From the NCBI GenBank assembly GCA_900555635.1, contig USLU01000014.1:1-64000 (forward strand): a stretch of DNA of 64,000 bases, in the 5' to 3' direction. A program made the position numbers and the translations under genes. Below are positions 47,216-58,400 of this stretch, piece after piece (the first letter of the stretch is position 1; each line of letters opens with the position of its first letter). The notes under the pieces are model-generated. The model made no database searches. It was not told where the DNA came from and saw only the letters and a list, made by a program, of their open reading frames with translations. This DNA is from an uncultured Bacteroides sp. GTDB lineage: Bacteria > Bacteroidota > Bacteroidia > Bacteroidales > Bacteroidaceae.

Positions 47216-49474
47216 ATGAAATTAGCACATCTATTGGCATCCGCAGCTTTAGCCACCATGTTGGGTGCATGTAACGCGGTACAAAGTAAAGCACAACTGG
47301 AAACTCCGGTTGACTATGTAAATCCCTATATGGGAAATATCAGTCATTTGTTGGTACCTACTTTTCCAACGATTCATCTGCCTAACAGCATGCTTCGTGT
47401 TTATCCCGAACGAGGGGATTTCACTACCGACCAATTAAAGGGACTTCCTTTGATTGTAACCAGCCATCGTGGAAGTTCAGCTTTCAACTTGAGCCCTTAT
47501 CAAGGAACAGAGTTTACTCCGGTAATAAACTATAGTTACGATGCGGAAGTTCTGAAACCTTATTATTATGAAACTTATCTGGATGACGATCAGATTCAGG
47601 TGAAGTATGCTCCTTCCCACCAGTCCGCTCTTTATCAGATAGACTATGAGCAGGACGGCAAACCGGTGTACATGATTCTCAACTCCCGAAACGGAGCCAT
47701 TAAGGCCGGTAATGGATTTGTCAGCGGCTATCAACAACTGGAAAACAACACACGCGTCTATTTATATATGGAGTCGGATGTCGTTCCACAGGAAGCAGGT
47801 ATTCTGGCTGACGGTAAGATTGATACTAACCGTAAAGAAGCTGAAGGACATAATGCCTGTGCCGTACTTCGTTTTGCTGACGGTACTAAGACGGTAAATC
47901 TCCGTTATGGTATCTCTTTCATCAGCGAGGAACAGGCTAAGAAGAATATGCAGCGGGAACTTCCTGACTACAATCTACAGGCTCTTGCCGACAAAGGACG
48001 TCAGATATGGAATGATGCTTTAAGTGACATTACCGTAGAAGGTGGTTCCGAAGATGACAAGCAGATATTATATACTTCGCTTTATCGTGTCTTCGAACGT
48101 CCGGTATGTATCAGCGAAGACGGCCGTTACTTCAGTGCGTTCGATGGTAAAGTGCATGAAGACGAGGGCGAACCTTTCTTTACCGACGACTGGATTTGGG
48201 ATACCTACCGTGCTGCCCATCCTTTGCGTCTCTTGATCGATGAAGGAACAGAAAAGAATGTGATCGATTCCTACCTTCGCATGGCGGAACAAATGGGCGA
48301 TATGTGGATGCCTACTTTCCCTGAGATTACAGGAGATTCTCGTCGTATGAACTCCAATCATGCCGTAGCCACAGTAGCCGATGCTGCTGCAAAAGGTTTG
48401 AAGTTCGACTTGGCGAAAGCTTACGAAGCTTGCCGCAAAGGAATAGAAGAAAAGACACTGGCTCCGTGGTCGGGTGCTGCTGCCGGTTGGATAGACGATT
48501 TTTATAAGAAGAACGGATATATTCCGGCGCTTCAAGCAGGTGAAAAAGAAACCGACCCGAATGTAAATTCATTTGAGAAACGTCAGCCGATTGCTGTTAC
48601 GCTGGGAACTTCTTACGACCAGTGGTGTCTGTCCCGTATTGCCGATGCTTTGGGTAAGAAAGAAGATGCCGCCCACTATCTGGAATGCGCTCGCAATTAT
48701 CGCAATGTATATAATGCCGAGACTGGTTTCTTCCACCCGAAAGATAAGAACGGCAAGTGGATAGAACCGTTCGATTACCGCTTCTCCGGTGGCATGGGTG
48801 CCCGTGAATATTATGGTGAAAACAACGGCTGGGTATATCGTTGGGATGTTCCTCACAATGTAGCCGATTTGATTGATCTGATGGGAGGCAATGAAAAGTT
48901 CATCGCTAATTTGGACCAGACTTTCCGTGAACCGTTAGGACGTGGCAAGTATGAATTCTATGCTCAAATACCCGACCATACTGGTAATGTGGGTCAGTTC
49001 TCAATGGCCAATGAACCCAGCTTGCATATTCCTTATTTATATAATTATGCCGGTCAGCCATGGAAAACACAGAAACGTATCCGCCAGTTATTGAAGACTT
49101 GGTTCCGCAACGACTTGATGGGTGTGCCGGGTGATGAAGACGGTGGTGGTATGTCAGCATTTGTTGTCTTCTCTTCATTGGGATTCTATCCGGTAACTCC
49201 GGGATTCCCTGCTTACAACATAGGCAGTCCGCTGTTTACAAACGCCAAGGTAACTCTTAGTAACGGAAAAGTCTTCGAGATCGAGGCACAAGGCGCATCC
49301 GATGAAAACAAATATATACAGTCCGCAACGTTGAATGGCAAGGAGTGGAATAAGCCTTGGTTCAGCCACGACGATATAAAGGACGGAGGTAAATTAGTTT
49401 TGGTGATGGGTAGTAAAGCGAATAAAGCTTGGGGTAGCTCGGTGGATGTAGTTCCCCCCTCAGCTGGAAAATAA
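47216..49474 (+). CDS. GH92 alpha-mannosidase lipoprotein, divergent type
   Basis: 752 aa, lipobox LGAC. GH92 fold with ANEPSLHIPYLYN (general acid E600), but the usual GNEDVGQMSAW is GDEDGGGMSAF, and the N-terminus (VDYVNPYMGNISHLLVPTFPT) departs from the HTFPG pattern. The catalytic Asp is kept. These changes point to a different linkage or mannoside from the operon 1 and 2 enzymes. First gene of operon 5, 33 bp before GH3. Confidence 0.88.
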   Translation: MKLAHLLASAALATMLGACNAVQSKAQLETPVDYVNPYMGNISHLLVPTFPTIHLPNSMLRVYPERGDFTTDQLKGLPLIVTSHRGSSAFNLSPYQGTEFTPVINYSYDAEVLKPYYYETYLDDDQIQVKYAPSHQSALYQIDYEQDGKPVYMILNSRNGAIKAGNGFVSGYQQLENNTRVYLYMESDVVPQEAGILADGKIDTNRKEAEGHNACAVLRFADGTKTVNLRYGISFISEEQAKKNMQRELPDYNLQALADKGRQIWNDALSDITVEGGSEDDKQILYTSLYRVFERPVCISEDGRYFSAFDGKVHEDEGEPFFTDDWIWDTYRAAHPLRLLIDEGTEKNVIDSYLRMAEQMGDMWMPTFPEITGDSRRMNSNHAVATVADAAAKGLKFDLAKAYEACRKGIEEKTLAPWSGAAAGWIDDFYKKNGYIPALQAGEKETDPNVNSFEKRQPIAVTLGTSYDQWCLSRIADALGKKEDAAHYLECARNYRNVYNAETGFFHPKDKNGKWIEPFDYRFSGGMGAREYYGENNGWVYRWDVPHNVADLIDLMGGNEKFIANLDQTFREPLGRGKYEFYAQIPDHTGNVGQFSMANEPSLHIPYLYNYAGQPWKTQKRIRQLLKTWFRNDLMGVPGDEDGGGMSAFVVFSSLGFYPVTPGFPAYNIGSPLFTNAKVTLSNGKVFEIEAQGASDENKYIQSATLNGKEWNKPWFSHDDIKDGGKLVLVMGSKANKAWGSSVDVVPPSAGK

Positions 49475-49506
49475 TTTTTAGGTATAGGTAATAGTTAAAT
49501 TTAACC

Positions 49507-52077
49507 ATGAAAACATTTAAGAAGATTGTATTGTCAGGAGTACTGGCCCTGGTGACTTGTGCCCATCCGGCACAGGCTCAGGAGCTATACAAAAATGAAA
49601 AAGCAACGACTCACGAACGTGTAATGGACTTATTATCACGTTTGACGGTCGAAGAGAAAATCAGTTTATTGCGTGCTACTTCTCCGGGAATATCTCGTTT
49701 GGATATCCCGAAGTACTATCATGGAAACGAAGCCTTGCATGGGGTAGTCCGTCCGGGACGCTTCACTGTTTTCCCGCAGGCCATCGGTTTTGCAGCTACC
49801 TGGAATCCTACCTTGTTGCAACGTATTGCTACGGTTATTTCCGATGAGGCTCGTGCCCGTTGGAATGAGTTGGACCAAGGCAGGGAGCAAAAGAGCCAGT
49901 TCAGTGATTTGCTGACTTTCTGGTCGCCCACCGTCAATATGGCACGTGATCCGCGCTGGGGACGTACGCCTGAGACTTACGGTGAAGACCCGTACCTAAG
50001 TGGCGTTATGGGAACTGCCTTTGTAAAAGGATTGCAAGGAGACGATGCCCGTTATCTGAAGATAGTCTCCACTCCCAAACATTTTGCAGCTAACAATGAA
50101 GAGCATAACCGCTTTGTTTGTAATCCGCAGATTTCGGAGAAGCAACTGCGTGAATACTATCTTCCGGCATTCGAAGCTTGTGTAAAAGATGGTAAAGCGG
50201 CTTCTATCATGTCTGCTTATAATGCAATTAATGATGTTCCTTGTACGCTCAATCCCTGGCTATTGACTAAAGTGTTGCGCCAAGATTGGGGATTCGATGG
50301 CTATGTGGTATCCGATTGCGGTGGCCCTTCTTTGCTGGTAAACGCTCATAAATATGTCAAGACAAAAGAGGCGGCAGCTACTTTATCCATTAAAGCCGGT
50401 CTGGATTTGGAGTGCGGTGATGATGTCTATGATCTTCCTTTGCAGAATGCCTATCGCCAGAGTATGGTGACCGATGCTGATATTGATTCGGCAGCTTACC
50501 GGGTATTAACGGCACGCATGAAGTTAGGATTGTTTGATAGTGGTGAGCAAAACCCTTATACTCGCATATCTCCGTCGGTAATTGGTTCCAAAGAACACCA
50601 ACAAGTTTCATTGGATGCGGCTCGCCAATGCATTGTTCTGTTGAAGAATCAAAAGAACATGTTGCCGCTCAATGAGAAAAAGATAAAATCTATAGCAGTG
50701 GTAGGCATCAATGCCGGTAGTTGTGAATTTGGCGATTACAGTGGTTCGCCGGTGATGGCACCCGTCTCTATTGTCGAAGGTATCAAGGCTCGGGTAGGCA
50801 AGGATGTGAAAGTGGTTTATGCTCCCTGGAAATCGGCAGCTGATGGAATGGAATTGATTCAAGGTGCTAACTTTCCGGAAGGTTTGCAAGCCGAGTATTA
50901 TGAAAATACCCGTTTGCAGGGTACCCCTAAAGTCAGAAAAGAAAGCTGGATTAATTTTGAACCGGCTAATCAGGCTCCCGATCCGTTCTTGCCCAAATCT
51001 CCCCTGTCTATCCGTTGGACCGGAAAACTCCGTCCTACAGTATCCGGGGAATATACTTTCAATTTCACTTCGGACGATGGTTGTCGCCTGAGCATTGATG
51101 ACAAACTGGTGATTGATTCGTGGAATGGTCATGCGGTCAGAATAGATTCCGTATCTATGTATATGGAAGCTGGAAAGGATTACCAATTGAAAGCCGAGTA
51201 TTATGATAACCGCGATTACGCCATTGCCAAATTACAATGGAGAGTGCCGCAAGTAGAGAAAAAGACCCGTCTTGACTTGTATGGCGAAGCCGGTAAAGCT
51301 GTACGTGAATGTGAAACGGTGGTTGCCGTACTAGGAATCAATAAGTCCATAGAACGTGAAGGACAGGACCGTTATGATATTCAATTACCCGCTGACCAAC
51401 GTGAATTCTTACAGGAAATTTATAAAGTGAATCCCAATATCGTAGTAGTATTGGTTGCCGGAAGCTCTTTGGCTGTGAACTGGATGAACGAGCATATCCC
51501 TGCTATTGTCAATGCCTGGTATCCGGGTGAACAAGGCGGTACTGCCGTTGCCGAAGTTCTGTTTGGTGACTATAATCCGGGCGGGCGTTTACCATTGACT
51601 TATTACAAGAGTCTGGACGAACTTCCTGCATTTGATGATTATGATATAACGAAAGGACGTACATACAAATACTTTAAAGGGGATGTATTGTATCCTTTTG
51701 GTTATGGTTTAAGTTATACTTCCTTCAAGTATTCCGATCTTCAGGTTAGTGATGGCGAGAAAGAAATCACATTGTCTTTCCGACTGAAGAATACAGGTAA
51801 GCGGGCCGGCGATGAAGTTGCACAAGCTTATGTGAAGCTGCCCGGTCGCGATGAAGTGATGCCGATAAAGGAACTGAAGGGATTTGAACGTATCACTTTG
51901 AAGAGTGGCGAGAACCGGAAGGTACAAATCAAGCTACGGAAAGACCTGCTTCGTTACTGGGATGAGGGCCAAGCCAAGTTTGTATATCCTTCAGGCAACT
52001 ACACTATCATGGTAGGCGCTTCTTCTGCTGATATTCGTTTGCAGAAGGAAGTGGCTATCAATCAGAAGATAGAATGA
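49507..52077 (+). CDS. GH3 beta-glucosidase/xylosidase with PA14 insertion
   Basis: 856 aa, signal peptide ending AQAQ. Nucleophile D270 in VVSDCGGPS. A PA14 domain is inserted in the second catalytic domain at about 458-588 (GLQAEYYENTRLQG..YTFNFTSDDGCRLSIDD), as in several beta-glucosidases where it shapes the substrate pocket. Fibronectin-III-like tail to the end. Operon 5, between GH92 and GH43. Confidence 0.9.
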   Translation: MKTFKKIVLSGVLALVTCAHPAQAQELYKNEKATTHERVMDLLSRLTVEEKISLLRATSPGISRLDIPKYYHGNEALHGVVRPGRFTVFPQAIGFAATWNPTLLQRIATVISDEARARWNELDQGREQKSQFSDLLTFWSPTVNMARDPRWGRTPETYGEDPYLSGVMGTAFVKGLQGDDARYLKIVSTPKHFAANNEEHNRFVCNPQISEKQLREYYLPAFEACVKDGKAASIMSAYNAINDVPCTLNPWLLTKVLRQDWGFDGYVVSDCGGPSLLVNAHKYVKTKEAAATLSIKAGLDLECGDDVYDLPLQNAYRQSMVTDADIDSAAYRVLTARMKLGLFDSGEQNPYTRISPSVIGSKEHQQVSLDAARQCIVLLKNQKNMLPLNEKKIKSIAVVGINAGSCEFGDYSGSPVMAPVSIVEGIKARVGKDVKVVYAPWKSAADGMELIQGANFPEGLQAEYYENTRLQGTPKVRKESWINFEPANQAPDPFLPKSPLSIRWTGKLRPTVSGEYTFNFTSDDGCRLSIDDKLVIDSWNGHAVRIDSVSMYMEAGKDYQLKAEYYDNRDYAIAKLQWRVPQVEKKTRLDLYGEAGKAVRECETVVAVLGINKSIEREGQDRYDIQLPADQREFLQEIYKVNPNIVVVLVAGSSLAVNWMNEHIPAIVNAWYPGEQGGTAVAEVLFGDYNPGGRLPLTYYKSLDELPAFDDYDITKGRTYKYFKGDVLYPFGYGLSYTSFKYSDLQVSDGEKEITLSFRLKNTGKRAGDEVAQAYVKLPGRDEVMPIKELKGFERITLKSGENRKVQIKLRKDLLRYWDEGQAKFVYPSGNYTIMVGASSADIRLQKEVAINQKIE

Positions 52078-52113
52078 ATACAATTTATTGTCAATATTAA
52101 AACACATTAGTTT

Positions 52114-53097
52114 ATGAAAAAGTATTTTTATCCTGTACTGGTATTTTGTTTTGCCGGAATGATGGCATCTTGCCATTCTTCAAAGAGCAATTCTACCCAA
52201 GAAGAGGTGACTATCGACAGTATGGCACCTAATCCTTTTATTACGCACATGTACACAGCCGATCCTTCAGCTCACGTATGGGAGGATGGACGTTTGTATG
52301 TGTATGCTTCTCATGATATTGCGCCTCCTCGTGGTTGTGACTTGATGGACCGCTATCATGTGTTTTCTACCGATGACATGGTGAATTGGAAAGATCATGG
52401 TGAGATACTGAATTCATCTCAAGTGCCTTGGGGACGTAAAGAAGGCGGATTCATGTGGGCACCTGACTGTGCATACAAGGATGGAACGTATTATTTCTAC
52501 TTCCCGCATCCCAGTGAAACAGACTGGAATGATAGCTGGAAAATCGGTGTGGCTACCAGTAAGGAACCTGCTGCCAACTTTACAGTGCAAGGCTATATTG
52601 AAGGAATGGATCCGATGATCGACCCTTGTGTATTTGTAGATGATGATGGTCAGGCTTATATCTATCATGGTGGCGGTGGCACTTGCAAAGGTGGTAAGTT
52701 GAAAGACAATATGATGGAACTTGACGGTCCGATGCAGAAGATGGAAGGATTGGAAGATTTTCACGAAGCAAGTTGGGTACATAAATATAATGGTAAATAT
52801 TACCTCTCTTACTCCGATAATCATGATGATAACTGGAATGACGGAGTAGCAGGTGACAACCGTATGCGTTACGCCATTAGTGACAACCCGCTTGGTCCGT
52901 GGAAGCACATGGGTATCTATATGGAACCCACTGATAGCTATACCAATCATGGTTCGATTGTTGAATTCAAAGGTCAATGGTTTGCTTTCTATCATAACAG
53001 CGCTTTATCACAGCATGACTGGCTCCGTTCTATTTGTGCAGACAAACTTTTCTACAATGAAGACGGAAGCATCCAGATGGTGCAACAGAGAAAATAA
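52114..53097 (+). CDS. GH43 lipoprotein, paralogue b
   Basis: 327 aa, lipobox MASC followed by a Ser/Thr-rich linker. Trio D50 (TADPSAHVW), D170 (MIDPCVF), E218 (FHEASWV). Near-identical in motif layout to the operon 4 copy, so the two arose by duplication within the locus. Stops eight bases before the GH30 fusion. Likely beta-xylosidase or arabinofuranosidase. Confidence 0.88.
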   Translation: MKKYFYPVLVFCFAGMMASCHSSKSNSTQEEVTIDSMAPNPFITHMYTADPSAHVWEDGRLYVYASHDIAPPRGCDLMDRYHVFSTDDMVNWKDHGEILNSSQVPWGRKEGGFMWAPDCAYKDGTYYFYFPHPSETDWNDSWKIGVATSKEPAANFTVQGYIEGMDPMIDPCVFVDDDGQAYIYHGGGGTCKGGKLKDNMMELDGPMQKMEGLEDFHEASWVHKYNGKYYLSYSDNHDDNWNDGVAGDNRMRYAISDNPLGPWKHMGIYMEPTDSYTNHGSIVEFKGQWFAFYHNSALSQHDWLRSICADKLFYNEDGSIQMVQQRK

Positions 53098-53105
53098 GAT
53101 AGCCT

Positions 53106-55265
53106 ATGCGGTTTATTAATTTGATCGTATTGCTATTTCTGTGCGGAAATGTTTCCGCACAGAAAATAGAGTGGTATTCTACTACTCAGTCAGCTCCGTG
53201 GGTTCAGCAGAAAGTGAAAACTGCACGGAACGATGCGGAAAACAAGATTGTTCTTGATACTTCTAAACGTTTGCAACAGATTACAGGTATAGGCGGATGC
53301 TTCAATGAAATGGGGTGGGATGCACTGAATGCTTTGTCTGCTGAAGCCAAAGAGAATGTCCTCAAAGCTATCTTCGGAAAAGAGGGAGCTTGTTTTGAGT
53401 ATTGTCGTCTTCCGATGGGGGCGAATGACTTTGCCATGAGCTTTTATTCATCTGCTGATGTGGCGGGCGACTTTAATCTGGTGAACTTCAATATTGATCG
53501 GGATAGATATATACTGATTCCCTACATCAAAGCTGCCCGTCAAATTAATCCTAACCTGCGTATCTGGGCTTCGCCTTGGTGTCCGCCGGCGTGGATGAAG
53601 ACGAACAATCATTATGCTTCTGCCATTCGTCCTTCCAGCGAAAAAGATGTGAATGGGCTTGCACCTTCGGAAGCTATTGCAGAATTCAGTACCGGTTTCC
53701 GGATGGAAGAAGGATATCTGAAGACTTATGCCAATTATTTTGCGCGTTTCATTAAAGCCTATGAGGCGGAAGGATTGCCACTGGAATGTATTCATGTTCA
53801 GAATGAGCCTTGTTCCAATCAAGTATTTCCCAGCTGCAAATGGCGTACGGAAGATTTGACTTTTTTTCTGGGACATTATCTGGGACCTACCTTCGAAAGA
53901 GAAAACATCAAAACTGATATCTATTTTGGAACCATCAATACGGCTAATCCGGATTATGTGCGTGTAGCTTTGCAAGATGAGCAAGCTGCCAAATATATCA
54001 AAGGCGTGGGATTCCAGTGGGACGGCAAAAAGGCTATTCCGACTATTCATCGTGAATACCCTCAAATGAAGTTGATGCAAACCGAAACGGAATGTGGTAA
54101 CGGAGCTAATTCATGGGACTATGCCGAATATACCTGGAACCTGATGAAACATTATTTCAGCAACGGTATCAATTCATATCATTATTGGAATATGATTCTT
54201 CCTTCTCCGGGCATCAGCCCTTGGGGATGGAACCAGAATTCAATGGTGTCCATCGACAAGAAGACTCGTACTGTTACGTATAATCCGGAGTTCTATCTGA
54301 TGAAACATCTGGGACATTTTGTACAGACTGGTGCTTACATGCTGGAAACTCCGTCGGATAAGAATATGCTGGCTTTTGTAAATCCGGATGGTACTGTCAG
54401 TGTGATTGTTGCCAATGTAACTGATGCAGATGAAACAATTACCCTGGAAGTTGGAAACCAAAAAGTAACACTTGCTTTGCCACCTCACTCTTTCCATTCT
54501 GTAAGTTGGAAGCAATTGCCTCGTGAATCGAAGCAGCAAGCTTTTCAAACCTTTCCTGGTACTAAGAGTAAATGGCATGGAGGAGACCGATATGATTTCA
54601 AATTCGAGGGACGGGATGCTATAGTTGTAGCTCCTAAGAAAGCCGCTTCCGGCAATCCGTGGATATGGCGTCCGGCTTTTTTCGACGCGTTTCCCAGTGT
54701 GGACATAGCGCTGTTGGAAAAAGGCTTCCACGTAGCTTATTTGGATGTCACCAATGATTATGCCAGTCCTAAGGCTATCGGATTAGGCAATCGCTTTTAC
54801 AAGACGATGGTGGAGAATCACGGGCTTTCTTCTAAAGTAGTAATGGAAGGTTTTAGCCGGGGAGGACTTTACTCAGTTATCTGGGGATCTCGAAATCCGA
54901 AGAATGTTGCATGTCTTTATCTTGATGCCCCACTTAGCGACGTATTCACTTGTTTGAAAAAACTCCATAAAGGGGCATGGAACACTTTATTGAAAGAATG
55001 GAATCTGACGGAAGAGACCATTGACCGTTTTGACGGTAATCCTATCGATAATCTAGAGCCATTGGCTAAAGCAGGCGTGCCTATTATCAGTGTTTGCGGA
55101 GATAGCGACCGGAGTGTTCCTATTGAGGAGAATATGATGGTGATACGCGATCATTACCTGGCTATGGGTGGAACTGTAGAACTGATAATAAAACCGGGAT
55201 GCGACCACCATCCGCATAGTCTTGACAACCCTCAACCCGTGGTCGACTTTATTTTGAACAAGTAG
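53106..55265 (+). CDS. GH30 glycosidase fused to an alpha/beta-hydrolase esterase
   Basis: 719 aa, signal peptide ending VSAQ. Residues about 20-475 are a GH30 barrel plus beta-sandwich: acid/base E234 in HVQNEP, nucleophile E327 or E329 in QTETECG. Residues about 485-719 are an alpha/beta hydrolase with nucleophile elbow GFSRGG (S584), an acid in GDSDRSVP and a His in CDHHPHS. GH30 includes beta-1,6-glucanase, beta-xylosidase and glucuronoxylanase. The esterase half would remove an acyl group from the same substrate. Last gene of operon 5. Confidence 0.87.
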   Translation: MRFINLIVLLFLCGNVSAQKIEWYSTTQSAPWVQQKVKTARNDAENKIVLDTSKRLQQITGIGGCFNEMGWDALNALSAEAKENVLKAIFGKEGACFEYCRLPMGANDFAMSFYSSADVAGDFNLVNFNIDRDRYILIPYIKAARQINPNLRIWASPWCPPAWMKTNNHYASAIRPSSEKDVNGLAPSEAIAEFSTGFRMEEGYLKTYANYFARFIKAYEAEGLPLECIHVQNEPCSNQVFPSCKWRTEDLTFFLGHYLGPTFERENIKTDIYFGTINTANPDYVRVALQDEQAAKYIKGVGFQWDGKKAIPTIHREYPQMKLMQTETECGNGANSWDYAEYTWNLMKHYFSNGINSYHYWNMILPSPGISPWGWNQNSMVSIDKKTRTVTYNPEFYLMKHLGHFVQTGAYMLETPSDKNMLAFVNPDGTVSVIVANVTDADETITLEVGNQKVTLALPPHSFHSVSWKQLPRESKQQAFQTFPGTKSKWHGGDRYDFKFEGRDAIVVAPKKAASGNPWIWRPAFFDAFPSVDIALLEKGFHVAYLDVTNDYASPKAIGLGNRFYKTMVENHGLSSKVVMEGFSRGGLYSVIWGSRNPKNVACLYLDAPLSDVFTCLKKLHKGAWNTLLKEWNLTEETIDRFDGNPIDNLEPLAKAGVPIISVCGDSDRSVPIEENMMVIRDHYLAMGGTVELIIKPGCDHHPHSLDNPQPVVDFILNK

Positions 55266-55329
55266 TTAGCACTTTGTGATCAGTGTTAAGAAATAAGGTT
55301 CATTCACAGACCGATGTCTGTAATAATAT

Positions 55330-55361
55330 AAGGTATGCTAAAAAAGCATGCCTTATTTTTA
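55330..55361 (+). terminator. Terminator after operon 5
   Basis: AAGGTATGCT and AGCATGCCTT form a ten-bp stem (one G:U) around AAAAA, followed by ATTTTTATT. It closes the GH30 transcript about 65 bp after its stop. A smaller hairpin ACAGAC-CGAT-GTCTGT lies at 55306-55321. Confidence 0.8.
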
Positions 55362-55379
55362 TTCTCTCCTTAAAACTGA

Positions 55380-55387
55380 TACTTTTG
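55380..55387 (+). promoter_or_regulatory. -7 box for the LacZ-type gene
   Basis: TACTTTTG matches TAnnTTTG, 33 bp before the start codon at 55420. There is no TTAA 19 bp before its TTTG and no phased row, so this promoter differs from those of the five upstream operons. Confidence 0.55.
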
Positions 55388-55419
55388 CAGATATATAACC
55401 TTAATAACTAATCAATCTT

Positions 55420-58400
55420 ATGAAGAAATTTCTTAGTGCACTGCTTCTTAGTGCCTTAATTTTGCCGGTAGCGGCGGAAGGTGGCAATCTGTTAAAAGGC
55501 TATCAGTATGCCGCTATTGAAGCACCCGATGGCAAAGAATGGGAATCTCCCGAACGACTTGCTTTGAACAAAGAACAACCTCATGCTATTTTTTACTCTT
55601 TCTCCGATGTAACTACTGCTCGTAAGGTATTGCCTGAGAATAGTGCATATTGGATGAGTCTTAATGGTGACTGGAAGTTCAATTGGGCATCCGACCCCGA
55701 CAAACGTCCGAAAGATTTTTATCGAACGGATTATGATGTGAATGGATGGGATAACATACCCGTCCCTTCCAGTTGGAATATCTACGGTGTTCAGAAAGAC
55801 GGAACACTAAAATATGGTACACCGATCTATGTCAATCAACCGGTTATCTTCCAGCATAAAGTGGCTGTGGATGACTGGCGTGGTGGAGTAATGCGCACAC
55901 CACCCACACATTGGACCACATTCAAAGATCGCAACGAAGTAGGTTCCTACCGCCGGGACTTTACCGTGCCCGAAGGTTGGGATGGACGTGAAATATTTAT
56001 CAACTTCGACGGAGTAGACTCTTTCTTTTATCTTTGGATAAACGGAAAATACGTTGGTTTCTCCAAGAATTCCCGTAATCTGGCAAGCTTCAATATCACT
56101 CCTTATTTAGTAAAAGGCAAGAATGTGGTTGCTGCCGAGGTCTATCGCAGTTCCGACGGCTCGTTCCTCGAAGCACAGGACATGTTCCGCCTACCGGGTA
56201 TCTTCCGCACAGTGGCATTGACCTCTGTTCCGAAAGTATATGTACGCGACTGGGTGGTAACGCCGGACTTGAATGCAACCTTTGACGAAGGTACATTATC
56301 TATTAAAGCCGATATCCGTAATGCAGATAAGAAAGAAGCTAAAGGCTATAGCATGGTCTACTCGCTGTATGCCAATAATTTGTATTCTGATGAAAATACG
56401 CTGGTGGCTTCCGGTGCTGCAACTGCCACTATTAATCCGGTAGGTAAAGATGAGATAATCTCATGTCAGGCCATACTTACTCAGAAAGCTCCTAAACTGT
56501 GGTCAGCCGAAAAACCATACCGCTATACATTGGTAGGAGAGTTGAAAGATAAGAAAGGACGTACTATAGAAGTGATTTCCACGTATGTAGGTTTCCGCAA
56601 AGTAGAGATAAAAGATACCCCTGCTGCTGCCGATGAATTCGGATTGGCAGGACGTTACTATTATATCAATGGCAAAACTGCCAAACTGAAAGGTGTGAAC
56701 CGTCACGAATCTAATCCGGGTGTAGGGCATGCCATCACGCGCGAAATGATGGAGAAGGAAGTTATGCTGATGAAAAGAGCGAATATTAATCATGTCCGTA
56801 ATTCTCATTATCCCGATGATCCTTACTGGTACTACTTATGTGACAAATACGGCATCTATCTCGAAGACGAGGCAAATCTCGAATCTCACGAATATTATTA
56901 TGGAAAAGCTTCATTGTCACATCCTGTAGAGTGGGAGAGTGCACATGTAGCCCGCGTTATGGAGATGGCACACAGTACTGTTAATCACCCGTCTATCGTT
57001 ATCTGGTCATTAGGTAATGAAGCCGGTCCGGGTAAGAACTTTGTTACGGCTTATAATGCACTGAAAACTTTCGACCTCTCTCGTCCTGTACAGTATGAAC
57101 GAAATAATGATATTGTGGATATGGGTTCTAATCAGTACCCCTCCATTGCATGGACACGTGAAGCTGTAAAAGGTAAATATGACATTAAGTATCCGTTTCA
57201 TATATCAGAGTATGCCCACTCTATGGGTAATGCCTGTGGTAACCTGGTAGACTACTGGGATGCCATCGAATCGACTAACTTCTTCTGCGGTGGTGCTATC
57301 TGGGACTGGGTAGACCAATCCATGTACAACTATACACCGGATGGCAAACGTTATCTGGCTTATGGTGGCGACTTTGGCGATACCCCCAATGACGGACAGT
57401 TTGTAATGAACGGTATTGTCTTCGGTGATCTTGAACCGAAACCCCAATACTATGAGGTGAAGAAGGTATACCAACATATCGGTGTGAAAGCATTGGATGT
57501 AGAGAAAGGCAGCTTCGAGATCTTCAATAAATACTACTTCAAGGATTTGTCCGACTATCAGGTACGTTGGTCGCTTTACGAGAATGGGATAGAAGTGAAG
57601 GACGGTTTGTTGGCAATAGGACAAGTTGCTCCCCGTAGCCGTGTTACTGTTCAGGTTCCTTACGACTATCAGACTTTGAAACCCGAAGCTGAATACTTTG
57701 TGAAAATTCAGTTCCAACTGAAAGAAACAGAACCTTGGGCAGAGAAAGGCTATACAATGGCCGAAGAACAGATTGCTTTAAAGCAAGCAACAGGTCTGCC
57801 AAGTATGTCTGCGGTAACTGCTGCTGCCGGAAATGTATCATTGGATAATACGGACGAACGCTTTACCACCATCAAGGGCGATGGCTTCGAAGCTCGCTTT
57901 GATATGCAGACTGGAACCATTTATAGTCTGATTTACAAGGGCGAAACGATTATTGCTGATGGAAACGGTCCGCAACTCGATGCTTTCCGTGCGTTTACCA
58001 ATAATGACAACTGGGCATATACAGCTTGGTTTGAAAACGGACTGCATAACTTGAAGCATAAAGCTACTCAGAGCAACGTGATGCAACGTGCGGACGGCGC
58101 AGTCGTTCTTGCGTTTACCGTAGAGTCGCAAGCACCGAATGCTGCAAAAATTCTTGGTGGAACTTCCAGCGGCAAGAACAAGATAGAAGAACTGACCGAC
58201 CAGAAATTCGGTGAGGATGACTTCAAGTTGACCACCAACCAGATATGGACCGTTTATCGTGACGGCTCTATCGAATTGCAAGCCGGTATCACTTCGAATC
58301 GTTCCAGCTTGGTATTGCCCCGTTTGGGTTATCTGATGAAAGTGCCCGGAGGATATGAGAACTTTACATATTATGGCCGTGGCCCTATCGAGAATTATCC

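Noticed and set aside
52160..52180. Match of GATGGCATCTTGC in the GH43 signal peptide to the array C core
   Set aside because: The bases encode a normal lipobox (MMASC). A similar GATGGCATCATGC occurs in the DUF3823 lipobox, so coding constraint explains it.
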